Source: Marinifilum sp. N1E240 (GTDB lineage Bacteria; Bacteroidota; Bacteroidia; Bacteroidales; Marinifilaceae). Taken from it: a stretch of DNA of 64,000 nt. Both the position numbers and the translations under genes were made by a program. Location: the NCBI RefSeq assembly GCF_009295825.1, contig NZ_WHKF01000001.1, positions 148,988 to 212,987 of the forward strand, written 5' to 3'. Shown piece after piece: positions 26,730 to 36,321 of the stretch; position 1 is the stretch's first letter, and each line of letters opens with the position of its first letter. Below the pieces are notes generated by a model, which saw only the letters and a program-made list of their open reading frames with translations, made no database searches and was not told where the DNA came from.

Positions 26730-27548
26730 ATGTACGAGAATCTTAAGCAAAGTATCGAAGCTGCATGGGAAGATAGATCATTATTGACATCTTCTGATGT
26801 GCAGAAAAATATAGAAGAAGTTATTGAACTTCTTGATAAAGGAATTTTAAGAACAGCAGAGCCTGTAGAAGGTGGCTGGCAAGTGAACGAGTGGGTAAAA
26901 AAGGCTGTAATTCTTTATTTCCCGATTCGTAAAATGGAAACCATTGAGGTGGGTCCATTCGAATTCCACGATAAAATAGCATTGAAAACCAACTATGCCG
27001 AGTTAGGAGTTCGTGTTGTTCCTCATGCAGTATCCCGTTATGGTGCTTTTATAGCTAAAGATGTTGTAATGATGCCATCTTACGTTAATATTGGAGCCTA
27101 TGTCGATCAGGGAACCATGGTTGATACCTGGGCTACAGTTGGATCTTGTGCGCAAATTGGTAAACATGTTCACTTGAGTGGAGGTGTTGGTATTGGTGGC
27201 GTTTTAGAGCCAATTCAGGCAGCTCCGGTAATTATCGAAGACAATTGTTTCATCGGTTCTCGTTGTATTGTTGTGGAAGGTGTTCATTTGGAAAAAGAAG
27301 TTGTTTTGGGGGCAAATGTTGTCTTAACAGGATCTACAAAAATTATAGATGTAACAGGTGAAGAACCTGTTGAATATTCAGGTTTTGTTCCAGCACGTTC
27401 AGTTGTGATTCCTGGTACTAGAGCCAAGAAATTTCCAGCAGGAGAGTATCAAGTTCCTTGTGCGTTAATTATTGGTAAACGTAAACCATCAACCGACTTA
27501 AAAACTTCATTGAACGATGCACTGCGCGAATACAATGTAGCTGTTTAG
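26730..27548 (+). CDS. dapD: 2,3,4,5-tetrahydropyridine-2,6-dicarboxylate N-succinyltransferase
   Basis: This 272-residue protein has the N-terminal helical domain and a left-handed beta-helix (about 100-220) with hexapeptide turns, for example VVMMPSYVNIGAYVDQGTMVDTWATVG. The motif GGVGIGGVLEPIQAAPVIIE is diagnostic for DapD. It succinylates tetrahydrodipicolinate in the lysine and diaminopimelate pathway, which feeds peptidoglycan. It has its own promoter and a strong terminator and is probably monocistronic. Confidence 0.97.
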   Translation: MYENLKQSIEAAWEDRSLLTSSDVQKNIEEVIELLDKGILRTAEPVEGGWQVNEWVKKAVILYFPIRKMETIEVGPFEFHDKIALKTNYAELGVRVVPHAVSRYGAFIAKDVVMMPSYVNIGAYVDQGTMVDTWATVGSCAQIGKHVHLSGGVGIGGVLEPIQAAPVIIEDNCFIGSRCIVVEGVHLEKEVVLGANVVLTGSTKIIDVTGEEPVEYSGFVPARSVVIPGTRAKKFPAGEYQVPCALIIGKRKPSTDLKTSLNDALREYNVAV

Positions 27549-27571
27549 ATCAATTTATAACTATTAATTAA

Positions 27572-27613
27572 CAATGAGTAATTAAAAAATGTTGATTACT
27601 CATTGATTTTTAT
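27572..27613 (+). terminator. Intrinsic terminator of dapD
   Basis: CAATGAGTAAT (27572-27582) pairs perfectly with ATTACTCATTG (27595-27605), followed by a T-rich tail. Confidence 0.85.
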
Positions 27614-27684
27614 TGAGAGTTAAATAGAATCGTGTAGATGAATGGTAATATCCTCATTTGCACATTCACTCATTCATTAAAGCT

Positions 27685-28248
27685 ATGCACAACGACATAA
27701 ACAAAGCACTAGAGGTTTTAAAAGCAGGAGGTGTTATCCTTTATCCAACCGATACCATTTGGGGAATTGGTTGCGATGCAACGAATGCCGAAGCTGTTAA
27801 AAGAGTGTATGAAATAAAGAACCGCGAAGATTCAAAAGCCATGTTGGTTTTAATGGAGAATCCGAACCGATTAAATTCCTATGTTGATGAGGTTCCCGAA
27901 ATTGCCTGGGATTTAATTGATGCCAACGACAAACCAATGACTCTGATTTATCCTGGAGCAAAGAATCTGGCGCCAAATTTGATTAATTCAGATGGAACCA
28001 TTGGCATTCGTATCTCGAATGAAGAGTTTACTCAGAATCTGATCCAAAGATTTAAAAGACCAATTGTATCAACTTCAGCTAATATAAGCGGAGATCCATC
28101 GCCAGCTAATTTTCTTGAAATTAACGAAAAATTAAAAGAATTGGTTGATTATGTGGTGGAATACCGTCAGGATGATATGGAGAAGGCGAGTGCTTCAAGT
28201 ATCATTAAAATTGGGGTAGGAGGAGAAATTCAAATCCTTCGAAAGTAA
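27685..28248 (+). CDS. L-threonylcarbamoyladenylate synthase (Sua5/YciO/YrdC family)
   Basis: Starting at ATG 27685 (the TTG at 27658 adds nine residues without family support), this 187-residue protein matches the YrdC fold: GGVILYPTDTIWGIGCDA, KNREDSKAMLVL, GTIGIRIS and IVSTSANISGDPSP. Enzymes of this family make threonylcarbamoyl-AMP for the t6A37 modification of tRNAs decoding ANN codons. It lacks the C-terminal Sua5 domain, so it is the short (TsaC/YrdC) form; some family members (YciO) have less certain function. Confidence 0.9.
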   Translation: MHNDINKALEVLKAGGVILYPTDTIWGIGCDATNAEAVKRVYEIKNREDSKAMLVLMENPNRLNSYVDEVPEIAWDLIDANDKPMTLIYPGAKNLAPNLINSDGTIGIRISNEEFTQNLIQRFKRPIVSTSANISGDPSPANFLEINEKLKELVDYVVEYRQDDMEKASASSIIKIGVGGEIQILRK

Positions 28249-28260
28249 TCAGCTTGTTTA

Positions 28261-28680
28261 ACGCATAATTTTCCTATCCTGAGAGGGATTTATGCTTTTT
28301 TTTAGGGAAACGTCCTTGTTCAAATAGAACTGATTCTTGATGCGAAGGGAATCTTGCCTGTTTTAGAGGGGATCTTCCCTATTTTTATTACAATTATCCT
28401 TATTTAATATACAACCTTCCTCTGGAAAGAGAGAATGTTCTTGTACAAAGAAGGACGTATCCATGTTTTTATTGAATCATTCTTACTCAAAAAAGCAAGG
28501 TTCTAATTCGGGAAGGAAAGCTTGATAATAAAACTGGCAATCTTGTCTATCCAAGAAGGAATCTTCTTTTAGTGGAAAGGAATTTTCCATCATGAAGAGT
28601 AAGAATTGATTACTGCAGTAGCATGAGTGTATAGTGAGGTGGAAAGCTAGAAGTTCTTGTTAGGAGTTATTGCTACGAAA
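28261..28680. repeat. Gene-free stretch of degenerate short repeats
   Basis: No gene is seen in the 491 bases between the YrdC-family gene and the DUF2807 gene. Instead units of about 22-28 bases recur imperfectly, built around GAAGGAATCTTC or GGGATCTTCCC followed by a T/A-rich spacer (near 28342, 28367, 28450, 28510, 28553 and 28575). Several units are self-complementary. No spacer regularity suggests CRISPR. Confidence 0.35.
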
Positions 28681-28690
28681 AAGGAAAGAT

Positions 28691-28724
28691 GTTACCGGAA
28701 TAGGCGGATATTGCTTCCGGTAAC
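28691..28724 (-). terminator. Hairpin after the DUF2807 gene, probable terminator
   Basis: GTTACCGGAA (28691-28700) pairs perfectly with TTCCGGTAAC (28715-28724). It lies 16 bases past the stop of the minus-strand gene and is followed on that strand by a pyrimidine-rich tract. Confidence 0.7.
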
Positions 28725-28739
28725 ATTATAAGTTATTAT

Positions 28740-29459
28740 TTATTCACCAATCGATTTAATAGATCCCGATCCTGCAGATTTTGAATTTACATGATCTGGT
28801 TTTCCTCTGTAATAAATGTCACCACTACCGGCTACGCGAGCATCAATACTTTCCGAAGCATATACTTTGCAATCGCCTGATCCGGAAACACGAATGCTAA
28901 CGTCTTTAGCTTCGAAATAAGCAGCTTCAACATCACCAGAACCACTAATGTGAATATCTAAATCATTATTGCATTCACCTTTAAGTCGGATATCACCTGA
29001 CCCGGAAATATGGCACTCCACATTTTCAGCCATTAATTTTTCGATAATTATATTGCCACTTCCACTAATAGAATAATCAACACTACCGGATTTGATAGGA
29101 GTTTTAGCAATAATATTTCCAGAACCCGAAATTCTTAAATCTTCAACATTTGGTGTAGAAATGTAAACTTCTACTTTTTTAAAGGAATCTTTCCATCCCC
29201 AGGACTTGTTCTTTTTGCGTTTAATCTTTAGTGTCGATCCTTCAACTTCGGTGATTATTTTCTCTAAATCACCGGTATATCCTTTAATTACAACTGAGGT
29301 TTTGTCATTTTGTTTCACATATACTTTAGCTGCAATCGATAGGCTGATAGATTCAAAAGAATCTACTTTTCGGTCTTCAGTTTCCTGAGCAAAAGCGAGA
29401 GTACTGCTCAATACAAGAGCAAATACTGCAATAATAGACGTTAATCGTTTTGTGTTCAT
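28740..29459 (-). CDS. Exported DUF2807 (head GIN domain) beta-helix protein
   Basis: This 239-residue protein has a signal peptide (cleavage near AFAQ) and a DUF2807 domain made of regular short turns that repeat SGSGN or SGSGD about every 18-20 residues (about residues 110-235). Such repeats stack into a right-handed beta-helix. DUF2807 proteins are described as putative auto-transporter adhesins in Bacteroidota, although no barrel is present here. Function is uncertain: a cell-surface or periplasmic structural or binding role. It has its own terminator and is divergent from the thioesterase gene. Confidence 0.85.
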   Translation of the reverse strand: MNTKRLTSIIAVFALVLSSTLAFAQETEDRKVDSFESISLSIAAKVYVKQNDKTSVVIKGYTGDLEKIITEVEGSTLKIKRKKNKSWGWKDSFKKVEVYISTPNVEDLRISGSGNIIAKTPIKSGSVDYSISGSGNIIIEKLMAENVECHISGSGDIRLKGECNNDLDIHISGSGDVEAAYFEAKDVSIRVSGSGDCKVYASESIDARVAGSGDIYYRGKPDHVNSKSAGSGSIKSIGE

Positions 29460-29620
29460 ATTGAAAGGTTTTTAGGTTAAAATTCAACGTACTATAAAAG
29501 GACGAATAAGTCTTCCAAAAGTTGCACCTCTATGTTAGTTTTTTAATGAGTTATTGATAAAATTGTTTTTTCAAATTCGAAACTCAAAATTTGTACATAC
29601 ATTCGCATAAAATTTTTGCA

Positions 29621-30043
29621 ATGGAATTCAATCACAAAAAGAAGATACAGATACGATTTGGGGATATCGATTTAATGGGACACGCCAATAATGGAGTTCA
29701 ATTGAGTTACCTGGATTTGGCAAGAATGGATTATTTCCAGCAAGTTTACGGACAAGTTATTGATTGGAATGATTCCGCCTTAATTGTTGCACATCTGGAA
29801 ATCGATTATATCTCATCCATCACCTTAAGCGATAAAATTGAAGTGCATACTAAAATCCATCGAATTGGAACCAAAAGTGTTGGGCTATACCAAAATATTG
29901 TTGATACAGTAAGTGGAGAAATTAAAACCAAAACAAGCCAGGTAATGGTTGGTTACAGTCAGAAATTAGGCGAAAGTATTCCTGTGCCTGAGACTTTAAA
30001 AATTAGAATTCGGGAATTTGAGAATGAAGTAGTGGGAGAGTAA
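29621..30043 (+). CDS. Acyl-CoA thioesterase of the 4HBT (hotdog) family
   Basis: Starting at ATG 29621 (the in-frame TTG at 29591 lacks support), this 140-residue protein shows the YbgC/FadM pattern: IQIRFGDIDLMGHANNG, with the conserved Asp of the active site, YLDLARMDYF, and the HLEIDY strand. Such enzymes hydrolyse acyl-CoA thioesters in the cytoplasm. The acyl substrate cannot be read from sequence. Confidence 0.88.
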   Translation: MEFNHKKKIQIRFGDIDLMGHANNGVQLSYLDLARMDYFQQVYGQVIDWNDSALIVAHLEIDYISSITLSDKIEVHTKIHRIGTKSVGLYQNIVDTVSGEIKTKTSQVMVGYSQKLGESIPVPETLKIRIREFENEVVGE

Positions 30044-30104
30044 TGAAAAGTAAACAGTTATTAGTGAACTGATTTAATCATTAAACCTTAAGTGTTAAAA
30101 ACGA

Positions 30105-30641
30105 TTAAAGGTATAAATCAAGTAAGCCATCAGGAGTATCCATGGTGATGGTTTTATTTTCTTCATCAAGGTCGATGAAGTTTTCGTCCGCAAAAGGGAT
30201 CAGTACTTCTTCATTTTTAATTGAAATGACAAGAATAATATTACCGGCATAATCCTGAATATCTTCGATTTCTCCCAGTTCACCTTTCTCTTCATCTACA
30301 TAGGTAAAACCGATTAGAACGTTAGGATCAAGATCTTCTGCTTCTTCAATATAATCTGGAACACTCTTAGTGGGAATGTAAATGTCGCAACCAATAAATC
30401 GTTTGGCTTTGGCTTCGGTGTCCATATCCTCCAATAAAATTTTTACACTGGAGTGATTTCGGGAGGTAATCCCTTTTTTAGGAATGAAAAAAGGAACCAA
30501 TCCTCCGTCGATATCGACCAGGATTGATTCCAATTTATTTCTTTCAAGAAGATCGCCATTTTTCTTAGCAACCAATTCACCTTTTACTCCGTGAGTTTTT
30601 GTAAACGATCCGGCTAAGTAACAATCTTCTATTCTAAGCAT
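30105..30641 (-). CDS. rimM: 16S rRNA processing protein RimM
   Basis: Starting at ATG 30641 (rpsP ends 10 bases upstream), this 178-residue protein has the RimM N-terminal beta-barrel with AGSFTKTHGVKGELVAKK and a PRC-barrel C-terminal half with ILVISIKNEEVLIPFA. RimM binds ribosomal protein S19 and is needed for maturation of the 30S head. It follows rpsP in the same operon, the usual partner order. A start at 30692 would overlap rpsP and was rejected. Confidence 0.95.
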   Translation of the reverse strand: MLRIEDCYLAGSFTKTHGVKGELVAKKNGDLLERNKLESILVDIDGGLVPFFIPKKGITSRNHSSVKILLEDMDTEAKAKRFIGCDIYIPTKSVPDYIEEAEDLDPNVLIGFTYVDEEKGELGEIEDIQDYAGNIILVISIKNEEVLIPFADENFIDLDEENKTITMDTPDGLLDLYL

Positions 30642-30651
30642 GCAATCTAAA

Positions 30652-31182
30652 TTAAGCTTCAGTTTCTTCAGATCCTTCTTCGCTTGCAGCACCAGCTTCT
30701 TCAGCTTTAGCAGCAGCTTCAGCGTCAGCAGCTTTCTTAGCGATAGCTTCTGCTCTGTCTGAGCTAATCTTAGTTTCTGCTTCTAAACGAGCTTTAGCTT
30801 CATCAGCCGCAGCTTGAGAAAGACCTTCTTTCTTAGCGTTGATTTTAGCCTCTTTTTCTTGTTTCCAAGCTTGGTATTTTTCTTCAGCAGCAGCTTCGTC
30901 AAAAGCACCTTTTTTAACACCATCTAACAAGTGTTTTTTCATCATAACACCTTCGTATGATAAAATAGCTCTTGCAGTGTCGGTAGGCTGAGCACCATTA
31001 CCAAGCCATGTTAAGGCTTTGTCAAAATTTAGGTCAATTGTAGCAGGATTGGTGTTTGGATTGTAAGATCCAATACGCTCAATGTACTTACCATCACGTG
31101 GTGCTCTGCTATCTGCTACCACGATGTGGTAGAATGCACGTCTTTTACGACCGTGTCTTGCTAGTCTAATTTTTACTGGCAT
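30652..31182 (-). CDS. rpsP: 30S ribosomal protein S16 with an extended acidic/alanine-rich tail
   Basis: This 176-residue protein begins with the conserved S16 sequence [20 protein letters not shown] and [15 protein letters not shown]. Its core (about 80-90 residues) is followed by a long Ala/Glu-rich helix of about 85 residues ending EEGSEETEA; longer S16 proteins are usual in Bacteroidota. S16 is a structural protein of the small subunit. It heads the rpsP-rimM operon with a perfect TATCTTTG -7 box upstream. Confidence 0.97.
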   Translation of the reverse strand: MPVKIRLARHGRKRRAFYHIVVADSRAPRDGKYIERIGSYNPNTNPATIDLNFDKALTWLGNGAQPTDTARAILSYEGVMMKKHLLDGVKKGAFDEAAAEEKYQAWKQEKEAKINAKKEGLSQAAADEAKARLEAETKISSDRAEAIAKKAADAEAAAKAEEAGAASEEGSEETEA

Positions 31183-31257
31183 AACTCTTTTAAAATAAGA
31201 TTAATAAATTTGCCTACTTTATAGTTGTGGCATACATACCACGATTTATAAGCGCGA

Positions 31258-31265
31258 CAAAGATA
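31258..31265 (-). promoter_or_regulatory. TAnnTTTG -7 box of the rpsP operon
   Basis: TATCTTTG on the minus strand, 76 bases upstream of rpsP, matches the Bacteroidota -7 box exactly. No good TTG was found at the usual distance. Confidence 0.6.
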
Positions 31266-31418
31266 CAATTTTATTTTTGATTAAAAATGCCTTGCGAAAG
31301 AATATTTTATTCGCTAGAAATCACATATCTAGAGTGGTTGAATGCAGGGATTTAACGATATTAAAAAGATGTTGATAACTTTAAAAAATTGCACTCTCTT
31401 ATTTGTTATTTACTCTGA

Positions 31419-31447
31419 TTGAATCTTTTTTTAATTCCTTATCTTCG
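31419..31447 (+). promoter_or_regulatory. Bacteroidota promoter of dnaE
   Basis: TTG (31419-31421), an 18-base spacer and TATCTTCG (31440-31447), close to TAnnTTTG. The leader then carries a small CGCCTT / AAGGCG hairpin at 31453-31471. The start codon is 50 bases past the -7 box. Confidence 0.55.
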
Positions 31448-31497
31448 CAGACCGCCTTTTATTGTAAGGCGTAAATTACAAAAAATCTGATACTGAG

Positions 31498-34400
31498 ATG
31501 TTTTTAATATTTGATACCGAAACTACAGGATTACCTAAGAAATGGAAAGCACCGCTAAGCGATTTTAACAATTGGCCGCGCATGGTTCAATTGGCTTGGC
31601 AATGTCATGATATGAAAGGTAATTTTCTTTTTGCAAAAAATCATGTGATTACACCTGATGGCTATACCATTCCTGATGATGTAGTGGCGGTGCATGGTAT
31701 CTCAACAGAAATAGCGCAGGAGAAGGGAATTCCGCTTAAGGATGCCTTACTTGATTTTATGGAGGATGTTAGGAAATCAAAATTCATCATCGGACATAAT
31801 GTTTCCTTCGACATAAATATAGTTGGCTGTGAGCTTTTGCGAAACGAGATGAATGAACAGGAACTCGTGAATGCAGCTTCTCTTGATACCATGATTGGTA
31901 GTAAAGAGTTTTGTGATTTAAAGCGCAGAGGGCAACTTAAAAACCCAACACTTACCGAATTGCACACAAAACTGTTTGGTGTTCCTTTTGCTGAAGCTCA
32001 TAATGCTGCAGCTGACGTAGAGGCAACCACACGCTGTTTTTTAGAATTGATTAGGGTTGATGGATTAAGATCGGAACATCTAATAATGATGCCTGATCAG
32101 TTGAAAGCGTTTAAACTCAATAATCCGGATGTTATTGATCTGGTAGGTATCGAGTATGAATCGTTTAAAGTAAATACCACTTTTGATGATATTTCTATTG
32201 AAAAGGAGGAGCGAAAAAGGAAAGAAGCGGCGAAAAATGCCATAGTTCAAGATTTTGTTCATCTGCATGTTCATTCGCAATACTCCATACTTGATGGAGC
32301 TGCAAAAACAGCTCATATAGCCGCCAAAGCTAAAGAAGATGGAATGACTGCTGTTGCAATTACCGATCATGGTAGCATGTTTGGGGTAAAAGAATTTCAT
32401 GTTGCTTGTGGAAAAGCAGGCGTAAAACCAATTATTGGTGTGGAAGCCTATGTTGCAAGACGTGGACATTTAACCAAAGAAAATAAAGGCGACGGATCGG
32501 GTTATCACATTATATTACTGGCTAAAAACTATAAAGGATACCAGAACCTCTTAAGGTTAACTTCTGTTGCCCACACCGATGGTATGTATTACAAGCCTCG
32601 TATAGATAAAGATTTGCTTGAAGAATACAATGAAGGTCTTATTGTAAGTAGTGCTTGTCTTGGTGGTGAAGTATCACAGCACATCATGGGCGGTAATATT
32701 GCTAAAGCAAGAGAAACCATTCTTTGGTTCAAGGAAGTGTTTGGGGAAGATTATTACCTTGAAATTATGCGCCACCCGAATAATGATCCTCGTTTAAAGG
32801 CTGATGTTTGGGAAAAACAGGTTAGAGTGAATAAAATTATTCGTGAATTGGCCGCAGAATTGGGAGTAAAGGTTATTGCTACAAACGATTCACACTTTAT
32901 AAACCCAGAAGATGCCGAAGCACACGATGTTCTTGTTTGCTTAAATACAGGACGTGATTACGATGATCCTACTCGTATGCGTTATACCAAGCAGGAATGG
33001 TTTAAAACCAAGCAGGAGATGAGTGAGCTCTTTGCTGATGTGCCAGATGCCTTAGCCAATACAGTAGAAATTGCTGATAAGGTGGAAGCTTTTGAACTGG
33101 ATGCCAATCCTATTATGCCTCCATTTGATATACCGGAAGAGTTCGGTACCGTGGAAGGTTACAGAGAGAAATTCGATGAAGCAGCACTTATTGAAGAATT
33201 TGAAGAAGAGCGTTATGAAAAAATTGGTGGATATGATAAAGTATTGCCCATTAAACTTGAGGCTGATTATCTGAAACACCTTGCTTTTGAAGGTGCAAAA
33301 AAGCGCTATGGCGAGAATCTTGAGGAACATGTTGTTGAGCGTTTAAATTTTGAGCTCGACACAATTAAAACAATGGGTTTCCCCGGATATTTCTTGATTA
33401 CGCAGGATTTTATTAACTGGGCAAAAGATCATGGTGTAATTGTAGGTCCAGGTCGTGGTTCGGCTGCCGGTTCAGTGGTGGCATATAGTATTTCTATTAC
33501 CGATGTAGACCCAATTAGATACGATTTGCTGTTCGAGCGTTTTCTGAATCCTGATCGTATCTCGATGCCCGATGTGGATATTGACTTTGATGATGATGGA
33601 CGACAGCAGGTACTGGATTATGTGACAAGAAAATATGGACAAGATAAAGTAGCTCATATTTGCACCTTTGGTACAATGGCTACAAAAAGTTCCATTAAGG
33701 ATGTTGCACGTGTATTGCGTTTGGATCTTTCGGAAGCCATTCGCTTAACCAAATTGGTGCCTGAAGCGCCAAAGATGAGTTTCAAGAAGGCTTACGAAGA
33801 AGAGCCAGCTCTACTTGAAGAAAAGGACTCTCCAAATCCGTTAATTGCACAAACCATTAAATTTGCTGAATCTCTGGAAGGATCGGTAAGACAAACAGGT
33901 GTGCATGCTTGTGGAGTTCTAATTGGGAAAAATCCATTAGTCGAGCATTTACCGGTTATGCCTACAAAAGGAGAGGAACTGTTAACTACCCAATATGATG
34001 GTCGTTTTGTGGAAGATATCGGCCTGTTGAAGATGGATTTCCTTGGGTTAAAAACATTATCCATCATTAAAGAGGTATTAGCAAATGTAAAGCTTTCAAG
34101 AGATATCGATATTGATATTAACAATGTTGATCTTGAAAATGAAAAAACTTTTCAATTGTTTAGTCGCGGAGAAACAACTGCTATTTTCCAGTTTGAGTCG
34201 CCAGGAATGAAAAAACATCTTAGAGCATTGAAACCAAACCGTTTTGAAGATTTGGTAGCCATGAATGCTCTGTACCGTCCAGGACCAATGGAATACATTC
34301 CTTCCTTTATCCGACGGAAGAATGGAGAAGAGGAGATTGCTTACGATCACCCAATAATGGAGGATTATCTTAAGGATACCTACGGAATTACAGTGTATCA

Positions 34401-35874
34401 GGAGCAGGTGATGCTCCAGTCGAGAGCATTGGGACAATTTACTCGTGGTATGTCCGATTCTTTGCGTAAGGCAATGGGTAAAAAGATTATTGCCATGATG
34501 GATAAACTTAAGGTGGAGTTTATCAATGGCTGTCACGATAACCCAAAATTTATGGAGGGTGTTAGTGGCGATAATGCTAAAGCAGATAAGCTGATTGAAA
34601 AAATTTGGTCGGACTGGGAGGCATTTGCCAAGTACGCCTTTAATAAATCTCATTCGGTATGTTACGCTTATATTGCTTATCAAACAGGTTTTCTTAAAGC
34701 TCATTATCCAGCTGAATTTATGGCGGCTGTTCTAAGTCGTAATTTATCGGATATCACGAAAGTGACTATTTTTATGGATGAGTGCAAGCGAATGGGCTTG
34801 CCGGTACTTGGACCGGATGTAAATGAATCCTATTCAACATTTACCGTAAATAAGGAAGGAGCAATTCGTTTTGGAATGGCTGGTGTTAAGGGAGTTGGAG
34901 AGCAGGCTGTTAATGATATTATTGAAGAACGAAAGAATGGTCCTTTTACAAGTATTTTTGATTTTATTGAGCGTGTAAACTTAAGATCGGTTAACAAGAG
35001 AACTCTTGAAAACCTTGCTATGTCGGGTGGATTTGATAGTTTTGGATTGAAGCGTAGCCAATATTTTCAACCCGATGAACTGGACGTTACCTTTATGGAA
35101 TATCTGGTTAAATATGGTAACAAACTTCAAGCTGAGAAAAACAATTCGCAGCAAACCTTGTTTGGAGGTGTGGAAGATTATGTAGTTACGCCACCAAAAA
35201 TTCCAGAGTGTGCAGAATGGAATAAGCTGGAACGCTTGAATAAGGAGAAAGAGTTAATTGGAATTTACCTCTCAGCTCATCCACTTGATGATTACAAATT
35301 GGAAATTGATTCCTTCTGTAATGCTACCTTATCGGAATTGTCGGCAGATATGGCTAACTTTAAGGATAAGGATGTAAATATTGCAGGAATGGTAACTGCC
35401 ATTCGTAGGGGAACAACAAAAAATGGGAATCCTTTTGCAATTGTTAATATTGAAGATTTTACAGATTCGTATGAATTGGCTTTCTTTGCTAAAGATTTCG
35501 TAGAATATAGTAATTATTTCATAGAAGGATTATCCGTTTTTATAAATGGTAGAGTTCAAACTCGATCTTGGCCCAGAGATTCCACCGAATTGGAATTTAA
35601 GGTGAAAGGTTTTACCTTGTTAACAGAGATAATTGAGAAAAGAGTGAAGGAAGTTACGATTGAGATTTCCTTACAAAATCTGACTCAAGAATTGGTTACC
35701 GAAATGGTTGCCTGCATGGAAGAAAGTAAAGGGAATTTAAAGGTGAATTTTGTAATTTCTGATGACAAAAACATGAAAGTTAAAATGTTCTCGCGAACTT
35801 GTAAAGTTGAGTTGAGGAGTGAATTGATCGAATATTTTAAAAATAATTCGGAAATTAATTTCAAAATTAACTAA
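31498..35874 (+). CDS. dnaE: DNA polymerase III alpha subunit with an N-terminal exonuclease domain
   Basis: This 1458-residue replicative polymerase is about 300 residues longer than E. coli DnaE because of an N-terminal DEDDh 3'-5' exonuclease (residues 1-190: FDTETTG, GHNVSFD, HNAAADVEA). A PHP domain starts near residue 252 (HLHVHSQYSILDGA, TDHGSMFG). The palm catalytic acids lie in DVDIDFDDDG near residue 690, followed by the fingers, the helix-hairpin-helix (MAGVKGVGEQA) and an OB-fold near the C terminus (VNIAGMVTAIRRGTTKNGNPF). The internal proofreader would take the place of a separate DnaQ. The gene has its own promoter; trxA follows. Confidence 0.96.
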   Translation: MFLIFDTETTGLPKKWKAPLSDFNNWPRMVQLAWQCHDMKGNFLFAKNHVITPDGYTIPDDVVAVHGISTEIAQEKGIPLKDALLDFMEDVRKSKFIIGHNVSFDINIVGCELLRNEMNEQELVNAASLDTMIGSKEFCDLKRRGQLKNPTLTELHTKLFGVPFAEAHNAAADVEATTRCFLELIRVDGLRSEHLIMMPDQLKAFKLNNPDVIDLVGIEYESFKVNTTFDDISIEKEERKRKEAAKNAIVQDFVHLHVHSQYSILDGAAKTAHIAAKAKEDGMTAVAITDHGSMFGVKEFHVACGKAGVKPIIGVEAYVARRGHLTKENKGDGSGYHIILLAKNYKGYQNLLRLTSVAHTDGMYYKPRIDKDLLEEYNEGLIVSSACLGGEVSQHIMGGNIAKARETILWFKEVFGEDYYLEIMRHPNNDPRLKADVWEKQVRVNKIIRELAAELGVKVIATNDSHFINPEDAEAHDVLVCLNTGRDYDDPTRMRYTKQEWFKTKQEMSELFADVPDALANTVEIADKVEAFELDANPIMPPFDIPEEFGTVEGYREKFDEAALIEEFEEERYEKIGGYDKVLPIKLEADYLKHLAFEGAKKRYGENLEEHVVERLNFELDTIKTMGFPGYFLITQDFINWAKDHGVIVGPGRGSAAGSVVAYSISITDVDPIRYDLLFERFLNPDRISMPDVDIDFDDDGRQQVLDYVTRKYGQDKVAHICTFGTMATKSSIKDVARVLRLDLSEAIRLTKLVPEAPKMSFKKAYEEEPALLEEKDSPNPLIAQTIKFAESLEGSVRQTGVHACGVLIGKNPLVEHLPVMPTKGEELLTTQYDGRFVEDIGLLKMDFLGLKTLSIIKEVLANVKLSRDIDIDINNVDLENEKTFQLFSRGETTAIFQFESPGMKKHLRALKPNRFEDLVAMNALYRPGPMEYIPSFIRRKNGEEEIAYDHPIMEDYLKDTYGITVYQEQVMLQSRALGQFTRGMSDSLRKAMGKKIIAMMDKLKVEFINGCHDNPKFMEGVSGDNAKADKLIEKIWSDWEAFAKYAFNKSHSVCYAYIAYQTGFLKAHYPAEFMAAVLSRNLSDITKVTIFMDECKRMGLPVLGPDVNESYSTFTVNKEGAIRFGMAGVKGVGEQAVNDIIEERKNGPFTSIFDFIERVNLRSVNKRTLENLAMSGGFDSFGLKRSQYFQPDELDVTFMEYLVKYGNKLQAEKNNSQQTLFGGVEDYVVTPPKIPECAEWNKLERLNKEKELIGIYLSAHPLDDYKLEIDSFCNATLSELSADMANFKDKDVNIAGMVTAIRRGTTKNGNPFAIVNIEDFTDSYELAFFAKDFVEYSNYFIEGLSVFINGRVQTRSWPRDSTELEFKVKGFTLLTEIIEKRVKEVTIEISLQNLTQELVTEMVACMEESKGNLKVNFVISDDKNMKVKMFSRTCKVELRSELIEYFKNNSEINFKIN

Positions 35875-35925
35875 ATTGCACTAGTTAAAAATAACATACA
35901 TATAAAACGCTAAAAATAGATTACC

Positions 35926-36243
35926 ATGACAATTGAAGTAAACGATTCTAATTTCGAAGAAGTTGTATTGAAATCAGATAAGCCAGTATTGGTTGACTTC
36001 TGGGCAGAATGGTGTGGTCCTTGTAGAATGGTTGGCCCAATTGTGGACGAACTTTCACAAGATTACGACGGTAAAGTTGTAGTAACCAAATTGGATGTGG
36101 ATAGCAGTCCTGCAACTTCCGCTAAATTTGGAATCCGAAACATTCCTACTGTTCTTTTCTTTAAGGGCGGAGAAGTTGTTGATAAACAAGTTGGAGCAGT
36201 TCCAAAATCAAGCTTAGCTGAAAAAATTGACGCTCTATTGTAA
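35926..36243 (+). CDS. trxA: Thioredoxin
   Basis: This 105-residue protein has the thioredoxin active site AEWCGPCRM with Cys30 and Cys33, the cis-Pro in NIPTVLFFKGG, and the KLDVDSSP strand. It reduces disulfides of cytoplasmic proteins with electrons from thioredoxin reductase. It lies 51 bases after dnaE and ends at a strong terminator (36264). Confidence 0.97.
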   Translation: MTIEVNDSNFEEVVLKSDKPVLVDFWAEWCGPCRMVGPIVDELSQDYDGKVVVTKLDVDSSPATSAKFGIRNIPTVLFFKGGEVVDKQVGAVPKSSLAEKIDALL

Positions 36244-36263
36244 GAGAGTATTCAAAATATTCA

Positions 36264-36296
36264 GGGCATAGAACGTTGTTTCTATGCCCTTTTTTT
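36264..36296 (+). terminator. Intrinsic terminator of trxA
   Basis: GGGCATAGAA (36264-36273) pairs perfectly with TTCTATGCCC (36280-36289), followed by seven T. Confidence 0.95.
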
Positions 36297-36321
36297 ATCT
36301 TTAAAAAATAAAACTTCAAGT

